Source: Planctomycetota bacterium (GTDB taxonomy: Bacteria; Planctomycetota; Planctomycetia; Pirellulales; UBA7805). From it: 45,734 bases of DNA. The position numbers and the translations under genes were made by a program. Below the pieces are notes generated by a model. That model was not told where the DNA came from and did not search any database. It saw nothing but the letters and a program-made list of their open reading frames with translations. Numbering within the stretch: position 1 is the stretch's first letter; every line of letters begins with the position of its first letter. The stretch covers positions 1 to 45,734 of the forward strand of contig JAIOPX010000395.1 in NCBI GenBank assembly GCA_021413705.1, written 5' to 3'. This document shows positions 10,041-18,285 of the stretch, piece by piece.

Positions 10041-11267
10041 TTATCCGCGGTTCCGTCGCGTCAGGATTGGCAAATCGACGGCCACCTTGGTTCCCTTCCC
10101 CGGTTGGCTATTGATGGCCACGTTGCCCCCTAGCAGATTTGCCCGCTGCCGAATCCCGCGCAGACCGTGACGTTCTTCAGACACGCGGGCCGGGTCGAAA
10201 CCAACGCCCCAGTCCTGAATGTCCACATGGATGCGATTGCCCGTGTGGCCCAGAACGATCTTGGCCTGTTGGCTGTGGCTGTGCTTTTGAGCGTTCGTTA
10301 ACGCTTCTTGCACGATACGGAAGATAGCGCTCTCCAGCTCCGGCGCCAACCTGGCAAATTCTGTCTCATGCTCGAAGGTGATGGTGGAATCGGCGGTGGT
10401 TCGTTCCTGGATCAGGTGATCGATGGCCGCCACCACGCCGAGTTCATCCAGGATCGGAGGCCGCAGCCCATTGACCAGTCGGCGCCCTTCCTGGATTGTT
10501 TTTTGCAACAGAGCCATGACCAGGTCGAGTTGCGGGGCAAGCGGCTCATGTTCGAGATTGCTAAGATATCGATCCAGGTGCATCGTCGCACCGGTAGCAT
10601 ATTGCACCAGGCCGTCGTGAATCTCGTAGGCCACGAGCTTGCGTTCATATTCCTGGGTTCGCAATAGATGGATCAGGTGCAGTCGCTCTGCCCGGAGCGC
10701 CTCTTCGGCTCGCTTGCGGCTGATGCCCAACGCGACCAGCTTCGCCCAGAACGCGATGAGTTGCTGGTCTTGCTCGCTTGGCAACCGGGGCGTGCGATAG
10801 TACAACGCAAAAGTGCCTAGCACTTTGCCTAGAGAGATGATCGGCGTAGACCAGCACGCTCGTAATCCATGGCCCAGAGTAAAGTCACGAAACTGTGCCC
10901 AATGAGGATCGGTGGCGATGTCCGACACGATCACTTGTTGCTGCGTGTATGCAGCCGTGCCGCACGAGCCCACGTTGGGGCCGATCTCAACTCCATCGAC
11001 CGCGCGGTTATATTCATCCGGAAGACTCGGCGCTGCGCCGTGGCGGAGTTTGTCTCCCTCGAGCAGCAGAATCGAGCAGAGCATTTCGCTCGACTGGCGC
11101 TCGATCGTCCGAGCAAACAGATCGAGCATCTCGGCAAGAGATACGTCTTTGGCCAGTGCTTCCAGCACTTGTGCCTGGGCCGTCAGCGCGGCTTCGAGTT
11201 GCTGTTGCTTGTTGCCTAAAGATGAATCGGCAGGTGAATTGAAGTCTGAGTTTTCCGCTTGAATCAT
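10041..11267 (-). CDS. GAF-domain sensor histidine kinase (NarX/DesK type)
   Basis: 408 aa from the ATG at 11267 (MIQAENSDF); the TTG extension to 11282 is unlikely. A GAF domain occupies about residues 45-185, with PNVGSCGTAAYT and the DPHW motif typical of such sensors. The dimerisation/phosphoacceptor segment is AYEIHDGLVQYATG, a HisKA_3 box with His near 223. The HATPase domain follows (IVQEALTNAQKHS, DWGVGFD, GLRGIRQRANLLGG). No membrane segment is present, so the kinase senses a cytoplasmic signal. Kinases of this class usually pair with LuxR-type regulators, but none is visible in the window. Confidence 0.9.
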   Translation of the reverse strand: MIQAENSDFNSPADSSLGNKQQQLEAALTAQAQVLEALAKDVSLAEMLDLFARTIERQSSEMLCSILLLEGDKLRHGAAPSLPDEYNRAVDGVEIGPNVGSCGTAAYTQQQVIVSDIATDPHWAQFRDFTLGHGLRACWSTPIISLGKVLGTFALYYRTPRLPSEQDQQLIAFWAKLVALGISRKRAEEALRAERLHLIHLLRTQEYERKLVAYEIHDGLVQYATGATMHLDRYLSNLEHEPLAPQLDLVMALLQKTIQEGRRLVNGLRPPILDELGVVAAIDHLIQERTTADSTITFEHETEFARLAPELESAIFRIVQEALTNAQKHSHSQQAKIVLGHTGNRIHVDIQDWGVGFDPARVSEERHGLRGIRQRANLLGGNVAINSQPGKGTKVAVDLPILTRRNRG

Positions 11268-11392
11268 AAGGCACCCCTGCAAACGGCCTCTGGACGAGCA
11301 ACCGCTATTCTACACTATTTAAAGGGGGAGTCATCTATTTTCTTTTCCACAAACTACCCTGTATTTGCCTCTCGAGCGCGAAGTAAACCACG

Positions 11393-11517
11393 GTGAGCGG
11401 CACGGCGCTAGCCGCCGGTGCTCGAAGCCCACTTTGATTATCAACCTAAGAACCGCCCTTTTTTCCGAACATGGATCCTGAGCCGCCAGACAACGGTGGC
11501 TAGCGCCATTCCGCACA
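11393..11517. repeat. long inverted GCTAGC-type repeat
   Basis: The left arm (about 11393-11423, containing GGCGCTAGCCGCCGGTGCTC) and the right arm (about 11490-11517, containing GGTGGCTAGCGCC) are inverted copies separated by about 65 bp. The element beside maf at 43689-43769 has the same layout and the same outer GTGAGCGG edge. It lies between two minus-strand genes and could act as a terminator or a mobile palindrome. Confidence 0.75.
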
Positions 11518-11519
11518 GT

Positions 11520-12914
11520 TTATGGTACTTTCGGACTCAGCAGATACAGCTGCACGCCAAGCCCCAGCGGCACCAGGCCTAGCAGCGCCAGGGTTCCGGC
11601 GTAGTCAATCGCGGCGTAGAGCATATACAGGCTTGTTGCACAGAAAATCAACGGCGCCACCGGATAGAGTGGGACGCGGAAAGGACGGCGGTGGGTCGGT
11701 TCTCGCTGGCGGAGGACAATCACCGCCGCGCCGGTGAGTAAGAAAAACAGCCAGAAGACTGGCGCAGGGCCAATCACCAGCGCCTCGAACCCGCCTCCAT
11801 ATTTCTCCCATTGCGGTGGGGCTAATCCGATCAATCGATAGAGACTGTTCAACGCGGCTCGTCCAGCAACACTCCCCACGATGCCGATCAAGGCCATGGT
11901 CACGATTCCTTGAATGCTCAATGACCAAATGGGCGACTTCAGCCGAGGATTCCACCGAGCCAGCAGACCAAACAACGGATGGTCCTGGCCCATGGCCGCG
12001 TACACACGCGCGCCGGCAAAGATCATTCCGTTGATAGCTCCCAGCGCGGAGATCATCACCAACACGCTCATGGCCTTGCCGCCGTACGGCCCGAAAATAG
12101 CGGCCAGAACATCGGCCGCCGGCGCCGTGGACGCCCGCAACCCGTCAAATCCCAGGCCTGACAGATAGGCGACGTTGATGATCAGGTACAACAGTGTCAC
12201 CACGCCGACACCCAACAACAGCGCCAGCGGGATCGTTCTCCGTCGCCGACGAGCCTCGGACGCCACATAGGCCACGTCGCTCCAGCCGCCATAAGCGTAG
12301 AGGATCATGATCATGGCCAGCCCGATTCCTCCGCTCGCGGTTGGCGACGGATTCGTCGCAGCAGAACGCGGAGTTCCAGTGGCGAGCAAGCCAGCTACGA
12401 CGATGCCTCCAAGCCCGAGCACTTTCGCGATCGTCAAAATGTTTTGCGTGGTCTTACCAACCACCACGCCCAGCAAGTTGACTGCGGTCAATGTTGCGAC
12501 GGCGATTGCAGCCAGAAGGGTTTCGTAGCCTCGTGAAATCCCCAAACACTCCACGGCATAGTCGGCAAACACATAGGCCATGGCGCCGATCGTGCCCGTG
12601 ATGACCGGGAACAATTGCGCCCAGCCGAACAAGAACCCCATCCAGGGTCCATAGGCGCGGTTGAGATAAACGTATTGGCCCCCCGAACGCGGATAGGCAG
12701 CCGCCAATTCGGCAATGCACAGAGCGCCGATCAGCGATAGCACGCCCCCGGCCAGCCAGGCCGCCAACCCATGCCAGGGTGCGGCAACATTGCTGAAGAC
12801 AATCGGGGAAACCTTGAAGATGGAGACACCGACAATGATACCGGCGGCCAGACTGATGCTGTCGAAGAGCCCAAGCTGTGAGTGGCGTCGCTTATTAGGG
12901 GAGAGTGGCGGCAT
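11520..12914 (-). CDS. APC-superfamily amino acid permease
   Basis: 464 aa with about 12 hydrophobic segments. The N-terminal signature SISLAAGIIVGVSIFKVSP is the unwound TM1 substrate site of APC transporters, and ELAAAYPRSGGQYVY follows in TM3. It is an inner-membrane transporter that probably takes up or exchanges amino acids. The specificity cannot be read from the sequence. It ends beside a GCTAGC repeat and is followed upstream by the TylF-like gene on the same strand. Confidence 0.88.
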   Translation of the reverse strand: MPPLSPNKRRHSQLGLFDSISLAAGIIVGVSIFKVSPIVFSNVAAPWHGLAAWLAGGVLSLIGALCIAELAAAYPRSGGQYVYLNRAYGPWMGFLFGWAQLFPVITGTIGAMAYVFADYAVECLGISRGYETLLAAIAVATLTAVNLLGVVVGKTTQNILTIAKVLGLGGIVVAGLLATGTPRSAATNPSPTASGGIGLAMIMILYAYGGWSDVAYVASEARRRRRTIPLALLLGVGVVTLLYLIINVAYLSGLGFDGLRASTAPAADVLAAIFGPYGGKAMSVLVMISALGAINGMIFAGARVYAAMGQDHPLFGLLARWNPRLKSPIWSLSIQGIVTMALIGIVGSVAGRAALNSLYRLIGLAPPQWEKYGGGFEALVIGPAPVFWLFFLLTGAAVIVLRQREPTHRRPFRVPLYPVAPLIFCATSLYMLYAAIDYAGTLALLGLVPLGLGVQLYLLSPKVP

Positions 12915-12977
12915 GGGGGCGCATTCTACCGTCTCTGTGTCCTCGGTGCCTCTGTGGTGAAAACCGCGGGGTTGAAG

Positions 12978-13697
12978 TTATTGTGCAAGCATCCCTTCGT
13001 CCAGCTTGATCAACATGCATTGCGTGGTGGGCAATTCGAAAACTCGTTCCGGTTTGTCCTTGAGGAACTCATCAAAGGCCGCTTTGACCCCGGCCAGGAG
13101 AGAGTAATCGTGCGAGAGGATCACGCCGCCGGGGATCATGCGTGGGTAGAAGTAGTTCAGGCAGCCGAGTGTGCTCTGGTAAAGATCCACGTCGAGATGG
13201 ACCAGGCAGTATTTCCGCTCTTCCAGGCCAACTGCCGATTCGGGAAACAGTCCTTTGATGAAGGAGACGTTGTCGTATTGCTTCAAGTACTCTTGCACCG
13301 ATTCCAGGGAACAAGCGTATTGATGCTCGGCGTGTACCGTGCCATCTTCGGCCGTCGCCTTGGGCAACCCTTCGAAAGTGTCGAACAGATGCAGCGGCTT
13401 GTCTCCTTTGGCCGAGCAGAGGAGCTTGGCCGAGGCGCCTTGGAACACGCCCACTTCGGCCATGTCGCCGGGAAGGTGGGCCTGGGCCTGGGCCAACGAG
13501 TAGATGACATGCGACTCAAAGCCGGTGAGCAGCGAGACGCGCTCGCGTCGGACCTGCCGGAGCAATTGGAGCACCTCGGGCGGCTTGTGCCTGCCGAGCA
13601 TCACCATTTGCAGGCCGGCGAGGCGATTGGCGCCAAAGCGCTCCAGCGCGCCGCCGCCAAACCATTTTTGAAAAAGCTGGTTGTTGAGTAGGCCCAT
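12978..13697 (-). CDS. TylF/MycF-family SAM-dependent methyltransferase
   Basis: 239 aa from the ATG at 13697; the ORF track to 13742 runs into the tRNA remnant and is not credible. Motifs are GDMAEVGVFQGASAKLL (SAM-binding glycine loop), LHLFDTFEGLP, YCLVHLDVDLYQST (metal-binding acidic residues) and PGGVILSHDY. The family methylates sugar hydroxyls or similar acceptors in a metal-dependent way. Its start lies only 13 bp from the tRNA-Phe remnant, so before integration it lay directly downstream of tRNA-Phe and may have been read from the tRNA promoter. That connection is now broken by 26.5 kb of inserted DNA. Confidence 0.85.
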   Translation of the reverse strand: MGLLNNQLFQKWFGGGALERFGANRLAGLQMVMLGRHKPPEVLQLLRQVRRERVSLLTGFESHVIYSLAQAQAHLPGDMAEVGVFQGASAKLLCSAKGDKPLHLFDTFEGLPKATAEDGTVHAEHQYACSLESVQEYLKQYDNVSFIKGLFPESAVGLEERKYCLVHLDVDLYQSTLGCLNYFYPRMIPGGVILSHDYSLLAGVKAAFDEFLKDKPERVFELPTTQCMLIKLDEGMLAQ

Positions 13698-13708
13698 GAC
13701 AATAACCA

Positions 13709-13758
13709 AGTGGACGGAGGCGGGATCGAACCGCCGACACATGGATTTTCAGTCCATT
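13709..13758 (-). repeat. attL of element 1: host 3' half of tRNA-Phe
   Basis: This 50-bp segment is identical to 24671-24720. It contains the T arm, the 3' acceptor strand and the anticodon stem-loop of tRNA-Phe, and diverges from the tRNA immediately after the 17-bp core at 13742-13758. The 5' half is missing here, so no functional tRNA can be made from this copy. It marks the left chromosomal edge of the inserted DNA. Confidence 0.93.
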
Positions 13759-13937
13759 TGTCCGATTCCACAAGTGCGGATAGTGTACCAAGTTGCGACG
13801 ATTCGCAAAACGCGCTTGGCGGATTGCTTGGCGTTTTGACGCCGGAACTGGCCGACGTGGTGAAAGCGTGGCCGACGTTGCCGGAAGCAATCCGGGCCGG
13901 GATCGTGGCGATGGTGAAAGCATCGGGGCAACAGTGA
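13758..13937 (+). pseudogene. stranded 3' exon of the E1 integrase gene (59-aa tail)
   Basis: An open frame from 13710 to a stop at 13937 reads through the tRNA remnant in exactly the frame used by the E1 integrase at 24671-24719. In an excised circle the integrase frame would pass the core and continue here for 59 residues ending LPEAIRAGIVAMVKASGQQ. In the integrated state it has no credible start (GTG at 13710, no ribosome site), so I treat it as a displaced gene end and not as an independent protein. The tail has an amphipathic helical look (LTPELADVVKAWPTLPEAIR). Confidence 0.75.
13814..13833 (+). repeat. candidate integrase arm site, left copy
   Basis: GCTTGGCGGATTGCTTGGCG, identical to 24520-24539 near the other end of E1. 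It contains the 8-mer GCTTGGCG twice with a 12-bp period. Paired direct repeats on both sides of a core are the expected layout of arm-type sites for tyrosine integrases. It lies 55 bp beyond the core. Confidence 0.55.
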
Positions 13938-13999
13938 TAGAATAAACTTGCCGGGTTGGCCGCGACGGCGGCTAATCAACCGGCCGCTGGCGTGGTTCC

Positions 14000-14049
14000 T
14001 CACCTGTCCCACGTCCGCGGTTCGGTTGGCCCGGCGGAAAGACAGGTGA
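14000..14049 (+). promoter_or_regulatory. inverted repeat that can hide the ribosome site of the 272-aa gene
   Basis: TCACCTGTC at 14000-14008 is the exact complement of GACAGGTGA at 14041-14049. The second arm contains the AGGTGA ribosome site just before the ATG at 14053, so a transcript starting upstream of 14000 could fold and block translation. The GACAGGTGA type of ribosome site recurs through E1 (before 15371, 16489, 22894 and 23148). Confidence 0.45.
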
Positions 14050-14052
14050 ATC

Positions 14053-14871
14053 ATGGAAGGGCACGACGCGCAATCGCTGGCAGAGACTATTCGCGAATCT
14101 GGCGAATCAATTAGGGCACTGGCCGACAATCGGCAGCATGACGAGCCATCCGCGCTCCGATATTGGAACGCTATAACGCGAGCGGGCGTTGCAATCGTGG
14201 CGGCGGTTCGCGGCGGCTATCTGACGTGGCCGGACGGCATAACTGACGTTGTGGCGTGGCATGAAAGCGACGGCCGCGAGCCTCACCCGCTAGAATTGCC
14301 TACTGACGGCCAAGCCCGGTTCGTTCCGGCAACGGAAGCAATACTCACCGACGTGGCCAGCCTGGCCGCGAAAGCCAAGCCCCTGTTATTTGCGGGCGGG
14401 GTGGTTCGCGATGCGAATACGCTGGCCGCCAACGAAACGCTATTGCTTCACATGATTGAACACGACCGCCAGTGCTTAGCCCGCGTCTGTGAAGAATTAG
14501 CCAGCCGAATCGAGGCGGTAGCCAAGCCAGACAAAACGAACGGCGAGCAACGGAAGAAGAAGGGGACCACACCCGGCGACGCAAGGGACGCGGCGGAATC
14601 GGCATTGCTGGCCCACCATGAATATAGTCCGGGCCGCGTCAAACGCTGGACGGCGATTGATAGGGCGGCCGTCGTGAAGATAACAAGCAAGGGCTACCCT
14701 ACGGGATTCTTCAAGCGGCATTTTGGCAGCTATCGCCAATACAAAGCAATCTGCAACAAGCAAGCTCCGAAGCTGGAACAAGTACTACGCGGGCTACATG
14801 ACAGCCAGCGGACACGCGGGCTAGGGCGAACCCGCGACGCGGCGGAAGCCCTGGCCGAACGGGACGAATGA
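14053..14871 (+). CDS. hypothetical protein of E1
   Basis: 272 aa, not recognised. The start follows GACAGGTGAATC. The N-terminal two thirds is mostly helical by composition. A Lys/Arg-rich linker (KPDKTNGEQRKKKG) separates it from a C-terminal part containing RVKRWTAIDRAAVVKITSKG and PTGFFKRHFGSYRQY, which is basic and could bind nucleic acid. It is the first gene of E1 after attL and precedes the regulatory region of the AlpA-like gene. No cysteine clusters, signal peptide or membrane segments are present. Confidence 0.7.
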   Translation: MEGHDAQSLAETIRESGESIRALADNRQHDEPSALRYWNAITRAGVAIVAAVRGGYLTWPDGITDVVAWHESDGREPHPLELPTDGQARFVPATEAILTDVASLAAKAKPLLFAGGVVRDANTLAANETLLLHMIEHDRQCLARVCEELASRIEAVAKPDKTNGEQRKKKGTTPGDARDAAESALLAHHEYSPGRVKRWTAIDRAAVVKITSKGYPTGFFKRHFGSYRQYKAICNKQAPKLEQVLRGLHDSQRTRGLGRTRDAAEALAERDE

Positions 14872-14881
14872 CAGCCCGCTA

Positions 14882-14987
14882 GTTCAATCGTTCAATCTGC
14901 TGATTGAACTATCCCCGCCCCGCCCCCGCCTGCAACGTGTAGCGGTTTCTTGCAGTCTGCCCGCGTTCAATCCTTGCGCGGTTGAAC
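14882..14987. promoter_or_regulatory. cluster of five GTTCAATC-type sites (candidate operator)
   Basis: GTTCAATC occurs at 14882-14889, 14890-14897 and 14965-14972; its complement GATTGAAC is at 14902-14909, and the variant GGTTGAAC at 14980-14987. The direct and inverted copies can form two hairpins, but the repeated use of one 8-mer suggests protein-binding sites. They lie just upstream of the AlpA-like HTH gene at 15045, a natural candidate to bind them for regulation or excision. Confidence 0.55.
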
Positions 14988-15044
14988 TTTTCCACCTGTT
15001 TGCCTACCGCGATTATGCGGAGACAAACATAGGAGGTAGCAGAC

Positions 15045-15272
15045 ATGGCAGCAGCGATGCAGGAATTGCAAAACCGGCTGGCGATATCGGCCGCGGAATT
15101 AGCGGAGCGGTTGTCGTGCAGTGAGCGACATATTTGGACGTTGCACAGTTCTGGCCGATTGCCGCGGCCTATCGCGATTGGGCGATGCCGACGCTGGCGC
15201 GTGGCGGATATCGAAACCTGGTTGGCCGACGGTTGCCCCACGCGGGACACGATGGAAGGGGGCCGGCGATGA
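15045..15272 (+). CDS. AlpA/excisionase-type HTH protein
   Basis: 75 aa with a near-consensus AGGAGGT ribosome site. The MerR-like winged helix is ISAAELAERLSCSERHIWTLHSSGRLPRPIAIGRCRRWRVADIETWL, read in parts; the pattern LAxxLxCSxRxIW plus GRxPxPIxIGRxxRWxxxDIExWL is the AlpA/excisionase signature. It probably represses or activates E1 genes and helps excision with the integrase. It overlaps the next gene by ATGA, so translation is coupled. Confidence 0.82.
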   Translation: MAAAMQELQNRLAISAAELAERLSCSERHIWTLHSSGRLPRPIAIGRCRRWRVADIETWLADGCPTRDTMEGGRR

Positions 15273-15715
15273 GCGTGGTTCACGTTTCCGAAGTTGTTTC
15301 GGAAGTCTTAGCCCGGTTGCCGAAAGCGGCACGGCTGCCGGCGGAATCCCTTGCCGCGACAGGTGAGAAAATGAGAATCGAGCAAGCTATCGAGCGTTTT
15401 GAATCCCTGGCAGACCTGGAACCGCGGCCGGAAAGTTGGGAAGCGGCGATGGGTGCGCTTTTGGCCGGCGCAATCGACTATGACGATATCGCGCCGCTGC
15501 TATGGAAGTGTTGCGAGCTGGCGGACAAGGCCGGCGGGGCCAGTCCGCACAATGATTGCTTTGTTTTTAGTTGGGACCGGATTCGCGATGGGCTGATTCA
15601 AATTGCTGAGGCATGTTGCGACTTTGCCCCACTGAATACCACGGTTCTAGCAGAACCCTATTTGAAAGTGGGCCGCGCTGCTGATATGGCGTTGCGAATG
15701 GGGGCGACGTTGTGA
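15269..15715 (+). CDS. hypothetical protein of E1 replication operon
   Basis: 148 aa from the ATG at 15269, which overlaps the upstream stop by ATGA. A second in-frame ATG at 15371 is preceded by GACAGGTGAGAAA, the ribosome site style of this element, and would give a 114-aa protein starting MRIEQAIERF; this may be the main start. The protein is not recognised. It is acidic and helical, and sits between the AlpA-like regulator and the primase with a 4-bp overlap. Confidence 0.65.
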   Translation: MSVVHVSEVVSEVLARLPKAARLPAESLAATGEKMRIEQAIERFESLADLEPRPESWEAAMGALLAGAIDYDDIAPLLWKCCELADKAGGASPHNDCFVFSWDRIRDGLIQIAEACCDFAPLNTTVLAEPYLKVGRAADMALRMGATL

Positions 15716-16470
15716 GCATCGCAACGCACGGCGACGCCCTGGCGGCGATCCTGGCCCGGCTGGAAAACGTCAAGCAGAACGGGGCGGGCTACTCGGCACG
15801 TTGCCCTCGACATGATGACAGACGGGCCAGCCTATCGGTTGCCCGTGGCGACAATGGCGGCGTGGTGCTGTTTTGCCATGCCGACGAAAATTGCACGGCC
15901 GAAGTTATCACGGGGGCAATTGGGTTTACACCGGCGGACCTAATGCCCCCGCGCGATTCTCGGCACGTCGGCAACGGCAAGCCCCACGCCAGCGGGCAAC
16001 GCAAGCCGGCGACTATCTATCGAACCGCTGCCGAGGCCGTGGCGGCGATTGAACGTCAGCACGGGCCACGTTCGACAATCTGGACCTATCACAACGCGAG
16101 CGGCGAACCTGTTGGCGTTGTGGTTCGATGGGACCGCGGCGACGGCGTGAAAGACATACGCCCCGTGTCGCGCATCGGCACGGGTTGGCAAGTGGCCGCG
16201 ATGCCCGAGCCGCGGCCGTTGTATCGGTTGCCGGACCTGTTGGCGGATCCCGGCCAGCGTGTTTTCGTGGCCGAAGGGGAAAAGGCGGCGGACGCTGCCG
16301 CGTCCCTTGGATTGATTGCAACCACGTCGGCCGGCGGCGCGAAAGCAGCAAGCAAAACAGATTGGCGGCCCCTGGCGGGCCGTGACGTGGTATTCATTCC
16401 CGACAATGACAAGCCCGGCATGGCCTATGCAAACGAAGTGGCGGCAATTCTGGCGACTCTTAACAGGTGA
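15712..16470 (+). CDS. Toprim/CHC2-type DNA primase-like protein
   Basis: 252 aa, starting at GTG 15712 in a GTGA overlap with the previous stop. The N-terminus has a DnaG-like zinc site: YSARCPRHDDRRASLSV, then GVVLFCHADENC. The C-terminal half is a Toprim domain: VFVAEGEKAADAAASLG (catalytic Glu) and DVVFIPDNDKPGMAYA (DxD). It would make primers for E1 replication together with the DUF3987 protein that follows 18 bp later. The Toprim region is close to the stop, so this is a compact version of the family. Confidence 0.85.
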   Translation: MSIATHGDALAAILARLENVKQNGAGYSARCPRHDDRRASLSVARGDNGGVVLFCHADENCTAEVITGAIGFTPADLMPPRDSRHVGNGKPHASGQRKPATIYRTAAEAVAAIERQHGPRSTIWTYHNASGEPVGVVVRWDRGDGVKDIRPVSRIGTGWQVAAMPEPRPLYRLPDLLADPGQRVFVAEGEKAADAAASLGLIATTSAGGAKAASKTDWRPLAGRDVVFIPDNDKPGMAYANEVAAILATLNR

Positions 16471-16488
16471 AACAAAACAGGTGAGACA

Positions 16489-18285
16489 ATGCCCACGATT
16501 CGGATTCTAAACTTGGCGGACCACGCCCCCACGCTGCCGAGTGGCGGCGACGTGGCGGACATCCTGGCCGACGAAAACTTTTGCGGGTTGCCATTGGGCG
16601 ACGCTGCCGAGTTGGCGGACGTTGGCCAGTTAATCGAGCGGCTGGCCGACGCGGCCCCCGTGATTGAAACGCCAACGCCCGAGGCAATCGAGCCGGCGGC
16701 GGAGTGGCGGCCGTTTCCGGTTGAAGTCTTGCCCGAGCCGTGGCGTAGTTTTGTCATTGCTGCCGCTAAGGCCATCGGTTGCGATGCGTCCTATGTCGCG
16801 TTGCCTCTGTTGGTTGTCCTGGCGGCGGCCATCGGCAACACGCGGCGGATGCAATTGAAACGGGGTTGGTACGTTCCCGCGATTCTTTGGGGCGTGATTG
16901 TGGGCGAAAGCGGTACGGCGAAAACGCCAGCGTTTCGATTGGTGCTGAAGCCGGTTCGCGAGCGGCAACGCAAAGCCTTGGAGCGACACGCCGAAGCTAT
17001 GCGGCTGCATGGTGGATTGCTTCAGGTGTTTGAAGCGAACCAAAAAGCCTGGCAAGCACAACAACGCAAAGCCGGCGAGCATGAACCGCCCCCCGAGAAG
17101 CCGGCGGAACCGATTAGCGAACGATGCATTGTTTCCGATACCACGGTTGAAGCCCTGGCCCCTATCCTGTTGGCGAACCCCCGCGGGCTATTGTTGGCCC
17201 GCGATGAATTGAATGGGTGGCTTGGCAGTTTCGACCGCTACGCGAGCGGCGGCAAGGGGGCCGACTCGGCACACTATCTGAGCATGTACGGCGGCGAATC
17301 TATCGTGGTGGACCGCAAGAAGGGGGAGCCGAAAACTATCTTTGTCCCCCATGCGGCCATGAGCATCATTGGCGGGATTCAACCGGGCGTATTGCATCGG
17401 GCGTTGGGCCAAGAGCATAGGGAAAGCGGGCTGGCGGCCCGGCTGCTGCTGGCGTTCCCGCCACGTCAACCGAAGCGGTGGACCGAAGCGGACATTGACC
17501 CCGAGGCGGAAGCCGAGATTGCGGAACTGCTGGACCGACTCTTTGCGTTGCAACCAACGGAGAATGATACCGGCGAATTGCTGCCGGCAATTGTGAAGCT
17601 GACGCCCGAGGCGAAAGCCGTTTGGTTGGACTACCACGCCCGGCACAATGCCGAGCAAGTGGAACTGGCCGGCGAACTATCGGCCGCGTGGAGCAAATTA
17701 GAAGAAGCGGCGGCCCGGTTGGCGTTGGTCTGCTATCTGGCCAAGTGGGCTGCCGCTGGCGACGCGGCCACGGCAACCACGCTAGACGCCGAGAGTATGA
17801 CGGCCGGCGTTACTCTTGCCGAGTGGTTCAAGCATGAAGCGAAGCGAGCCTATGGGCTGCTGGGCGAAGATGACGGGCAACGCGAGCGGCGCGAATTGCT
17901 GGCGTGGATTCGTAGCAAGGGCGGACGGGTTACGGTTCGCGACTTGGCCCACGGGCCGCGGCCGTATCGCGGCGACACTGAGGGAGCCGAGCAAACGCTA
18001 CGCGAGTTGGTTAAGGCCGGCTATGGCCAATGGGAACCGCTGCCGGCTGGCCCGAGGGGTGGCAAGCCATCCCGCGTGTTTGTCCTGAAATCGGCCGACG
18101 CTGGCCCCGTTACCTATGCGAACCCCGAGGAAAACGAAGTAATGGTTCCGGTGCCAGTGGTGCCACGCGGAAAATGCGAATTGGAAAACGAAGCGACAAG
18201 AGAAAGCAACAGCCACGCTGCCGAGAGCGATATCAACGCCATGCTGTTTGACGCGGCGGAAGAAAACGAAGGGGCGTACCCATGA
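16489..18285 (+). CDS. DUF3987 replication helicase/primase-like ATPase
   Basis: 598 aa. The start is set by a double ribosome motif, AACAGGTGAAACAAAACAG then GTGAGACAATG. The core begins at FPVEVLPEPWRSFVIAAAKA, and the Walker A-like loop GESGTAKTPAF lies near residue 142, with LLLARDELNGWLG as Walker B region and a sensor segment near AMSIIGGIQPG. These are features of DUF3987 proteins found in phages, plasmids and satellites, where they act with a Toprim primase. The C-terminus is a variable, winged-helix-like tail. It is followed by ATGA coupling to a 54-aa ORF. Confidence 0.85.
   Translation: MPTIRILNLADHAPTLPSGGDVADILADENFCGLPLGDAAELADVGQLIERLADAAPVIETPTPEAIEPAAEWRPFPVEVLPEPWRSFVIAAAKAIGCDASYVALPLLVVLAAAIGNTRRMQLKRGWYVPAILWGVIVGESGTAKTPAFRLVLKPVRERQRKALERHAEAMRLHGGLLQVFEANQKAWQAQQRKAGEHEPPPEKPAEPISERCIVSDTTVEALAPILLANPRGLLLARDELNGWLGSFDRYASGGKGADSAHYLSMYGGESIVVDRKKGEPKTIFVPHAAMSIIGGIQPGVLHRALGQEHRESGLAARLLLAFPPRQPKRWTEADIDPEAEAEIAELLDRLFALQPTENDTGELLPAIVKLTPEAKAVWLDYHARHNAEQVELAGELSAAWSKLEEAAARLALVCYLAKWAAAGDAATATTLDAESMTAGVTLAEWFKHEAKRAYGLLGEDDGQRERRELLAWIRSKGGRVTVRDLAHGPRPYRGDTEGAEQTLRELVKAGYGQWEPLPAGPRGGKPSRVFVLKSADAGPVTYANPEENEVMVPVPVVPRGKCELENEATRESNSHAAESDINAMLFDAAEENEGAYP

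Noticed and set aside
13710..13937. 75-aa plus-strand ORF at the left end of E1
   Set aside because: Its first 16 residues come from the tRNA remnant, it has no ribosome site, and its frame joins exactly to the E1 integrase in the circle; treated as the displaced integrase tail.
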